Below are positions 1-9,700 of a DNA stretch of 64,000 nucleotides, one piece after another. The position numbers were made by a program, and so were the translations under genes. The DNA comes from Microglena sp. YARC (Eukaryota > Chlorophyta > Chlorophyceae > Chlamydomonadales > Chlamydomonadaceae): the NCBI GenBank assembly GCA_022414725.1, contig CM039465.1:16683597-16747596 (forward strand), written 5' to 3'. Position 1 is the first letter of the stretch. The number at the start of each line of letters is the position of its first letter. Under the pieces are notes generated by a model. It had not been told where the DNA came from. It did not search any database and saw nothing but the letters and a program-made list of their open reading frames with translations.

Positions 1-650
1 AGGCTAACAAATATATAAAAGGCTATAAAAAGCACTTCAACGCTGTCCCTGGAGGAGGCCCAAAATCTTCAAGCTAGAAAAAACCCACTTTTAGATTTGA
101 AAAAAAAAAAAACTGAATATATGGGCCCACAAGAGGCTCTTGGCGCTTGGGGCGCGGGCGACAGACCCATGCACTCACATGTATAAGGACACATTCTGGG
201 GTGGGTTACAAGGCACTCGTTTAATATAAGGTCCCATAAGAGACTCACCTTGTGGTGCGCTTGGGGCGCAGGCGACAGACCCATGCACTCACATGTATAA
301 GGGCACAATCCGGGGTGGGTTACAAGGCACTCATATAATATAAGCAGTTTTTTTCCCCTGCTGTACATAGCGATCACTAGTTTTGAAAAGCTAAAAAATA
401 TATAAAAAGGACGGAAAAGGCTACAAAAAGCACAAAACGCTGTCCCTGGAGGAGGCCTAAACCATAAAGCTAGGAGTAACACACTTTTATATTTGTTCAG
501 TAAGCCCTGAATATAAGCCCCCACAAGAGGCTCACCTTGTGGCAGCGCTTAGGGTGTGGGCAACAGACCCATGCATTCACATGCATAAGGGCACATGCCG
601 GGGTGGGTTACAAGGCACTCATATAATATAAGGTTCCATAAGAGGCTCAC
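1..650 (-). repeat. Tandem partial copies of PWWP exon 7 3' end plus donor
   Basis: Blocks near 131-235, 240-345 and 528-640 repeat the last ~35 nt of exon 7, its donor and about 75 nt of intron (GTGAGCCTCTTATGG type, ending near CATGCACTCACATG in plus orientation). The donor GT is intact in two copies and lost in the one near 131. A second duplicated element, with CTGTCCCTGGAGGAGGCC, occurs near 43 and 431 and again near 6729. Confidence 0.7.
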
Positions 651-785
651 CTTGTGGCAGCGTTTAGGGCGTGGGCGACAGACCCATGCATTTCGCCTAA
701 TGAATTCAAATTGGGTGGGCCTTGAAGCAAGCCACTCCTTTGGGAGTGAGAAGACTTCTGGGTGGTACGGGAGAAGGGGCTGGCG
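651..785 (-). CDS. PWWP gene exon 7
   Basis: This exon has 45 codons, phase 0 on both sides, acceptor CTCTTTGCAG and donor GTGAGC. It contains [23 protein letters not shown] and RPRPKR, and looks like folded protein rather than low complexity, but I cannot assign a family. Both of its ends are tandemly duplicated into the flanking introns. The gene continues beyond the left edge of the window. Confidence 0.65.
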
Positions 786-3700
786 CTGCAAAGAGAAGGG
801 GGATGGGATGGGATGGGATGGGATGGGATGGATTGGGACTGGGTGGTACGGGAGAAGGGGCTGGCGCTGCAAAGAGAAGGGGGGTGGGATGAGATGGGAT
901 GGGAGGGATGGGATGGGATGGATGGGATGGGATGGGATGGGATGGGATGGGATGGGATGGGATGGGATGGGATGGGATGGATGGGGACTGGGTGGTACGG
1001 GAGAAGGGGCTGGCGCTGTAAAGAGAAGGGGGTGGGGGTGGGATGGGATGGATTGGGACTGGGTGGTACGGGAGAAGGGGCTGGCGCTGCAAAGAGAAGG
1101 GGGTGGGGGTGGGATGGGATGGATTGGGATGGGATGGGATTGGGTGGGGTGTGATGGGGTAGGATTGGGTGGGGTGGGGTGGGGTGGGATTGCCTCTGGG
1201 TGGTACGGGAGAAGGGGCTGACGCTGCAAAGAGAGGGGGTGGAGGTGGGTGAGGTGGGATTGGGTGGGGTGGGGTTAGATTGGATGGGATGGGATGGGAT
1301 TGGGTGGGGTGGGGTGGGATGGGATGGGATGGATGGGGACTGGGTGGTACGGGAGAAGGGGCTGGCGCTGCAAAGAGAAGGGGGATGGGATGGGATGGAT
1401 TGGGACTGGGTGGTACGGGAGAAGGGGCTGGCGCTGCAAAGAGAAGGGGTGGGGGTGGGATGGGATGGATTGGGATGGGATGGGATTGGGTGGGGTGTGA
1501 TGGGGTAGGATTGGGTGGGGTGGGGTGGGGTGGGATTGCTCTGGGTGGTACGGGAGAAGGGGCTGACGCTGCAAAGAGAAGGGGGTGGAGGAGGGTGAGG
1601 TGGGATTGGGTGGGGTGGGGTGGGGTTGGATGGGATGGGATGGGATTGGGTGGGGTGGGGTGGGATTGCCTCTGGGTGGTGTGAGAGAAGGGGCTGGCGC
1701 TGCTAAGAGAAGGGGGGTGGGATGGGATGATAGGGGCTGGGCTAGGCTGGGATGGGGTCGGATGGGATGGGATGGGATGGGATGGGATGGGATGGGGTGG
1801 GATTGCCTCTGGATGGTACGGGAGAAGGGGCTGACGCTGCAAAGAGAAGGTGGTGGGTGTGGGTGAGGTGGTGTGGGATGGGATGGGGTGGGATGGGATG
1901 GGGTGGGGTGGGGTGGGTGGGATGGGATGGGATGGGATGGGGTGGGATGGGATGGGGTGGGATGGGGTGGGATGGGATGGGGTAGAGTTGGGGTGGCGTG
2001 GGATGGGGTGGAATGGGATGGGATAGGGTTGGATTGGGTGGGGTGAAGTGGGGTGGAGTGGGATGGAATGGGATGGGCGTGGGATGGGATGGGGTTATAT
2101 TGGGTGGGGTGGGGTGGGGTGGGGTGGGGTGGGGGTGGGGTGGGGTGGGGTGGGGTGGGGTGGGGTTGGATTGGATTGGGTGGGGTGGGGTGGGATTGCC
2201 TCTGGGTGGTACAGGAGATGGAGCTGACGCTGCAAAGAGAAGGGGTGGGAATGAGATGGGATGTGGTGGGATAGGATGGGGTTGGATTGGGACTGGGTTG
2301 TACGGGAGGAGGGGCTGACGCTGCAAAGAGAAGGGGGTGGGAATGGGATGGGATGGGGTGGGGCAGGATGGGGGTGGATTGGGACTGGGTTGTACGGGAG
2401 GAGGGGCTGCTGCTGCAAAGGGGAGGGGTTCGGAGTGTGATCGGGTGTGATTGGGTGTGATTGGGTGTGATTGGATAGGTATTGGGTGTGATTGGGTGCG
2501 ATTGGAAAGGTATAGGGTGTGATTGGATTGTGATTCGGTGTGATTGGGTGGGGTGTGATTGGGTGGGATTGGGTGGGGTGGGATCAGATGGGTTATGGAA
2601 TGACAGACAGGGTTTCTGACTACTTGTTGCCAACTTGCATCTTGAATAGGAAGTGGGAAAAGGAATGGTGTGCATGTGTTCTGGCTGGACAGAGAGGTTA
2701 TGGATAATCGGTTTCGGACGCGGTTTCGGACACATAGGTTTCGGAGAACTTGGTCTCAACCTGCTTCCGGCGATGGAGGTGGGATAGGGAATGGAGTGTG
2801 AATTCGTGATTGTGGCTGGACAGACAGGTTATGGACAATCGGTTTCAGACACGGTTTCGGACACATAGGTTTCGGAGAACTTGGTCTCAACCTGCTTCCG
2901 GCGATGGAGGTGGGATAGGGAATGGAGTGTGAGTTCGTGATTGTGGCTGGACAGACAGGTTATGGACAATCGGTTTCAGACACGGTTTCGGACACAGAGG
3001 TTTCGGAGAACTTGGTCCCAACCAGCTTCTGGCGATGGAGGTGGGATAGGGAATGAGTATGTGTAAGTGATTGTGGCTGGACAGACAGGGTTTGAGACAA
3101 CTTGGAGCCACCTTGCCAGCTCACCCTCCCACCTCACCCACAGGAACCCTAACACCACATTCACAGGAACCCTCCCACCCACCCACAACCACAAGCACCC
3201 TCCCACCCACCCACTACCACCTTCACCCTCCCACCCCACCCACTACCACCTTCACCCTACCATCCCAACCACTACCACAGGCACCCTCCCACCCCACGCA
3301 CTACCACCTTCACCCTACCACCCCACCCACTACCACCTTCACCCTACCACCCCACCCACAACCACCTTCACCCTACCATCCCAACCACTACCACCTTCAC
3401 CCTCCCATCCCACGCACTACCACCTTCACCCTCCCATCCCACCCACTACCACCTTCACCCTACCATCCCAACCACTACCACAGACACCCTCCCACCCCAC
3501 GCACTACCACCTTCACCCTCCCACCCCACCCACTACCACCTTCACCCCCACCCTCCCACCCCATCCCACTCCCACCCCACCCACTCCCACCTGCACCCCC
3601 CACCTCACTAACTACAACCCTCCCACCCCCACTACCACCCTCCCACCCAACCCGCTACCACCCTCACCCTCCTACCCACTACCACACTCCCTCCCCCCCC

Positions 3701-6700
3701 ACTAACACCCTTACCCTCCCACCCCCTCCCACCCTCACCGTCCCACCCCTCCCACTACCACCCTCACCCCCCACCTTACCCACTACAACACTCACAACCC
3801 AACCACTCACACCCCATCCGCTCCCACCCTTACCCTCCCATCCGCTACCACCCTCACCGTCCCACTCCCTCCCACTCTCCCACTACCACCCTCCCACTCA
3901 CTAACACCCTCACCGTCCCACCCCTCCCACTCCCCCCACTGACACCCTCATCCCCCCAGCTCACCCTGCCAACCTACCTCAGGCCATTTCAACTCATGCA
4001 CTTCCCCTGCTAGATCGGACAGCGCCCATGTTGAGGTAACTGAGCGCTCATATGCACTCGACTCTGAGCCCCCTCTGCAAACATCGTAACCATAGCGACT
4101 GCCGACCTTGCGCGCACCGTGGCGCAGTGCTTTGCCTTCTACCACCTCCCCCATACGCCCGTCCGCCTCTAACTTGGGCCCGAGGCCACCTTTCGCCTGC
4201 CTGTGTGCCCTGTGGCCACTGCCCCCACTCTCCATCCCTAGAGCAAGTTGACCATAGGTAACTTGCCGCCTCCGGATTCGACGTGCAGCTTCGCCTTCCT
4301 CCTCCCCATCGGAGGTGGTATCCCGCCCAGCGACGCGGTGCGCATGGCGCAGACGACCGCTGGCGCCGCGCTCAATGGGCGATGGGGTATCATAGATGCC
4401 ACCGCAGCCCGCAGGCTGCGCCCGCCACTCAGATACATCCATAACCACCGCCGCTGGTGACCTGGAGTATACCTCAGGGGACACATACGCCATGCCACTC
4501 AGTACCACCGGCCCGTCGGCAGGGGTAGCTGCAGGGGATGAGTGCCCTCCCCCGAGGTTTGGCCCAGGTGTCGATCCCTTGGCCAAGTCTGCAGGTGAGT
4601 CTCCAGGGCTGGGGTCACTCGCGGGAGCAGGTGGTAGGGTGAGGTTGGGAGACAATATCGCTGGCTCTAGCTCCTGCTTGACGCCAGCTAGGGCTTGCGT
4701 TTGCGTTTCCGGGTCAAGGGAGGACTCAGTAGTCTGTGGATCCCCCTCGGACTCCCTGGTGCGGTTTGCAGTGGCAGCTGACAGGCAGCCAGGGTTCGCG
4801 TCTGCTACACACTCCTCATCCTGCACTGCTTCTTCCATGGGGGTAGGTGCTGCTGGCTCCGGCCGCAGCCCCCCCTCCCCACTAGTGCCCTCCCTCGCCC
4901 CATCAGCTAGAGCAACCTCCTTCTTGACCAACATCTCACCATTCGAGCTCGCAAGCTTCGTGGGGGGTGCAATTGGCTTGGCCCTGTCTGCCTGCTCACT
5001 GTTGGCCACAGCTGGAGCATCTCCCCCCACCCCAAGGGCAGGACCGTTGGTCTCCCGCTGATTATGCATCGCCTGTCCTGAGGTACTAACTGACCCTGAG
5101 CGTCCTCCAGGCACCTCATCCACCCTCACATTAGGCTCTTCATCTGGCAAGCTCTGAGTGGGTGGCTGGGTGGGTGGGTACCGACCTGTGTCGCTGAGTA
5201 TTCCTGCCTCGGACCCTGGCTTGCTGTGCACTTGCTGAGTGCCAGCTGATATGGTTGCCGCGTTTTCTGATCGGCGCACCCTCCCGTCGTTCTCTGTTTT
5301 CACTCGGCTTGGGGGCAGCTTCCCATCGTTATTACTATCGTCATCCTCCCCGATGGTGTGGTTCCCCGGACGCTTGCTACGGCGGGTGATCACACCCAGG
5401 GAGGTGGGATCATCTGAAACAACCTCCATTTGCCTGTCACTGCCCACAACTCCTTGAGCGGCAGCAGGGTTGTCCCCACTTATGCTCTCCCCACCATCGT
5501 CAGTCTCATCCGGCCGGCTACGCCCCCTCCGTGTGCGAGTGGTCCCCGCAGGCTCGTCCATCATGCACTTCTGATTGACTTCAGAGTCTTGGCGGCACGA
5601 GGAGGTCCCTTGCCCCGCCTCACAGCTACTAGCTACATGTAGCGCTGGATCTCCGGCTTGGGCTCGCCGGGAGGCCGAGGCTACGGGCTGAGCAGACTCT
5701 ATGTTGGCTGGCTGCTGTGCTGCGCGCTTGTTCCCTGGTGTCGGCGAGGTAGACATGACACTACCCTCTACTACTGAGCTCTCTTCCCCGAGACCGCTTT
5801 CCTCACGCCGCCCATGCCTGGCGCTACTGCCCACTCTGGCGCTACCATCGCCATCCATGCTGCTGACAGGCTGGCGGTTTCGGCGTCCGTTGGCGACCGG
5901 GCTGGCGTCAGCTGTCTTCTGGGCTGCTGACCTGGAGCCCCGAGGCAACGGATCTTTCAGCAGCGCATCGGCCTTAGAGGTTTGAGTGTCTGCAGCACTA
6001 TCACCTGCCCTGTGGGATCTCATAGTGGCATTCATCTGCAGCCTTTGCAGCTCACGGGATCCTGTGGGAGAGGCTTTTGCAGAGACCTTCGGATGCTGCA
6101 AGGAAGAGTCTCCTCGTGCACCTACCAGTGCAACAGCATGTTGGATTGAGGGTTTAAGGTTTAGGGTTTAGGTTTTTTGGGGGGGGTGGATTTAGGGTTA
6201 AAGAGTTTAGGGTTGACGGTACCAGTGCACCAGTGTATTAGTGTATCAGTGTAGTGCACCAGTGTATAAGTGTATCAGTGTAATGCACCAGTGGGCCAGC
6301 GTGTGCATGCATCAGTGCACCAGTGCATCAGTGTGACAGCGTTTCTGTGTGTCAGTGCACCAGTGTATCTTCGCCCTACATTGAAACTTGTATTTTCACG
6401 TCATTATACTGTGAATCAAACAATTGCTTATAGCATTACTAACTTTCCAATTGTTGAACACTCTTTGCCCTACAGTCAAACTGACTCTGTAGTATGATTA
6501 TAATGAGAATCAATTACTAAGTGAAGTGAAGTTGCTTGAAGCCATGGAAAGACCAGGCAGTGGTCGAGGTACTCATTCCAGAGATGTTTTCCCGCTATCT
6601 ATCTCGATCGCTACCTGAGACCCCGTTTTGGCCAAAATATTCGCTACCTGAGACCCCCAGCCCACCCCCAGCTCTCGGGGGGCGCTGCCCCCCAAACACC

Positions 6701-9700
6701 CTGAGGCAGCCCTGCTAAAGCTACCAGGACTCTGTCCCTGGAGGAGGCCTACACCCGCGAAGCTATCAGGTAACCCACGTTCTGAACTGAAACAAGTTCG
6801 ATGCAGCGTCGCCTGCGACGCTAAAAATTGGCGGAGAGTGATCGCGAGGGAGCGACAGGTGGCAACGGAAGAGAGTTAGTTACGAGACCGTTGGCTGACG
6901 TGTCGGGATTCATCACGGTCAGACGGATGGATGGATGGATGGATGGATGGATGGATGGATGGATGGTTGGATGGAAGGACAAATGGGTAACCCTGGGGGC
7001 TCCCGCCCCCCAGACGGGGGGGCTCCGCCAAAAACTCTGTACTCACCCTGCATTGCACTCGCTGGTGGTTCCTGCTTTGGAGGCCTAGGACCTGTGGATC
7101 GATTCTGCAGTCGCAAGAGTTCTTTGGACAAGGGTCGGGGCTTGGGTGGTATAAGCGACAGGGGTTCAGCTGACTCTGATGGGGAAGCACCACCAACCTT
7201 GGACAGGGGTCGGGGCATGGCTGGTATAGAAGACTGAGGTTCAGCTGACTTTGATGGGGAACTGCAACCAACCTTGGACAGGGGTTGGGGCTTGGGTGGT
7301 ATAGGCGACTGGTGTTCGGCTGACTCTAATGGGGAAGCACCACCAACCTTGGACAGGGGTCGGGGCATGGCTGGTATAGGCGACTGGGGTTCAGCTGAAT
7401 CAGATGGGGAAGCACCACCGACCTTAGACAGGGATCGGGGCCTGGCTGGTAGACAGGACTGGGGTTCAGCTGACTCTGATGGAAAAGCACCACCAACCTT
7501 GGACAGGGATCGGGGCTTGGCTGGTAGAGAAGAGTGGGGTTCAGCTGAATCAGATGGGGAAGCACCACCAACCTTAGACAGGGATCGGGGCCTGGCTGGT
7601 AGACAGGACTGGGGTTCAGCTGACTCTGATGGGGAAGCACCACCAACCTTGGACAAGGATCGGGGCTTGGCTGATAGAGAAGAGTGGGGTTCAGCTGAAT
7701 CTGATGGGGAAGCACCACCAACCTTGGACAGGGATAGGGGCTTGGCTAGTGTAGGCGACTGGGGTTCAGCTGACTCGGATGCAGAAGCTCCACCAAACTC
7801 TGTCTTATCGGCAGATCGGGGGCGTAGGGAAGGTGAAGGGGCATTGCCACTATCTTGCACTGCTCGAGCACCTCGCAGCTTCCCACGGGCATTGGATACA
7901 GCTGTTTTGCGGCTGGCATCAGCTCGGGAGTGCATGGCTGGCTTTTTGATGGATGGCGTTGCCGGCAATTGTGACCCAGATCGTCGCCCCGGTCGGCTCA
8001 GTCGAATGACCTCCTCTTCTACCTCTTCCTCCTCCTCTTCTTCCTCACCATCACCCACCTCCTCCTCCTCCTCCCTCACATCGTCCACCCCCTCTCTGTC
8101 CTCCTCAGCTACCTCTACCCCCTCCTCCTCCTCGTCCGCTACCTCCTCTTCCTCCACTACCTCCTCCTCCTCCTCCCCCTCCTCTACCTCCTCCTCCTCC
8201 TCCTCTACCTCCTCCTCCTCCTCTTCTTCGTCTCCCTCCTCATCCTCATCCTCATCCCCATCCTCCTCATCTTCACCAGATGAGCCTGACCCAGAACCCG
8301 ATCCCAATCCAGAATGCTCAGAAGAGGTGGTAGCCACTCGCTTAGCCCTCTTCGGAGGGCTGTTTGAGAGAAGCTTACGGAGCTCTAAGCTTCCAGGCCT
8401 CCTAAGGGACGCTTTGGCTGTTGGGCTGTGCGAGGCTGGCCTCACTCCTCCCGCTGTGTACCTGCTCCTCACCCCCTCGCCCTTGCAGGTCTTGTCGACT
8501 GGTCCTGCCCGTTGCTTGTTGGCCCTGGCTTTGGCTGGACACGCTGGACGGCCAGGCCGTCCTGGTTGAGAAGCCTGGACACAATTACTTTTATCCAGTG
8601 AACTCTCGTACGAGGTTTGAGGCGAGGCATGCGGAGACTTGGCCACCTTGATGCCGGCCAAGCGTCTGATCTCGGCTGGTAACTTGAGAACGTCCGCACC
8701 ACTAGCATCTCCTCGAGTGTTTCCTGCTCCCACCCCTGCCTTGGACTCTACTTTCAGTCGCTTGGGGGCTGGAAGGGGTGGAGGTGACCTGCTGTCTCTT
8801 TCCTTGCTACTCCTGACCACTGCTACCGCTCCAGAGCGAGCTCCCGCTGACTTTGGTGGCCGCCCTAGCTTCCCTGGCGAGCTTGGCAGCCTTCCGCCAT
8901 CGCTGGACGCCCCCCCCACTCTAAACTTGGCTGGGGCTGACTTGGGTGAAAGCTCCTTCACGTCTGAGGCTGAGCGGACTAACCTTTTCAGCTGCTTCCC
9001 CTGCCCCTTGCCTCTAGCCTCGTCGCTAGAGGAACCCACATCCGCATCATCGTCATCATAATCCGATGGAGCTGCGCTGGGGGGCTGTTTCGGGATCTTC
9101 TCCACCTTGACCTTAAACACCTTGGAAGGTTTAGTGCTCACTTCTGAGGCTGATGGGCGGCCTGGTTTCGAGGAAGCTGGTGGGTCCTCTCCGTCTCCTG
9201 TGGGGGCATCAGCATGGCCATGATACGTAAGTCCCCCTTGTATGATAAAACTCCCCCTTAACTCCGTCAAACCGGGGGCACATTTGGAGTCCAGCATGGC
9301 ACCAGGAAAAATGAAGTTATCATCATAAGGGAGCGAGACAGAGGCAAGGCATATTTAAAGCATGCCCCATGTTGCAATGTTGACGATGATGATTATTATT
9401 ATTAAATTTGTATCGTGCCCTACTGGACTCCAAATGGCTTGACGGAGTAATTTGGTCCCTCATATGTATGTTGGCTATGTTATATAATATTAGTGAATAA
9501 ATAATATTATATAATATTATGTCATATTAGTCGGACGAGCCGTCTCACCAGAATTTTGAATATATTTGAAAAAATAATATTGTTGTGACACTATAATTAT
9601 ATTATTTCATATTAGTTCATCAAACACTCATATTAGTTTCCGTTCCCTACTCATATGCGCCCATATACTCACCCAAGGTTTGGACACCCGTCTCCCACGA

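Noticed and set aside
549..2759. Long open frames on both strands rich in His/Pro/Ser or Gly/Trp/Met
   Set aside because: They are translations of the (GGGAT)n and (GGGGT)n arrays; only the 45-codon exon at 651-785 is supported by splice sites and complexity.
3067..3904. Thr/Pro/His-rich open frames
   Set aside because: By-product of the CCACCCTCACC minisatellite in a PWWP intron.
7274..8569. 431-codon plus-strand open frame with Ser-rich tail
   Set aside because: It is the antisense shadow of the coding tandem repeat and acidic tract of PWWP exon 5; the minus strand has matching splice sites and phases.
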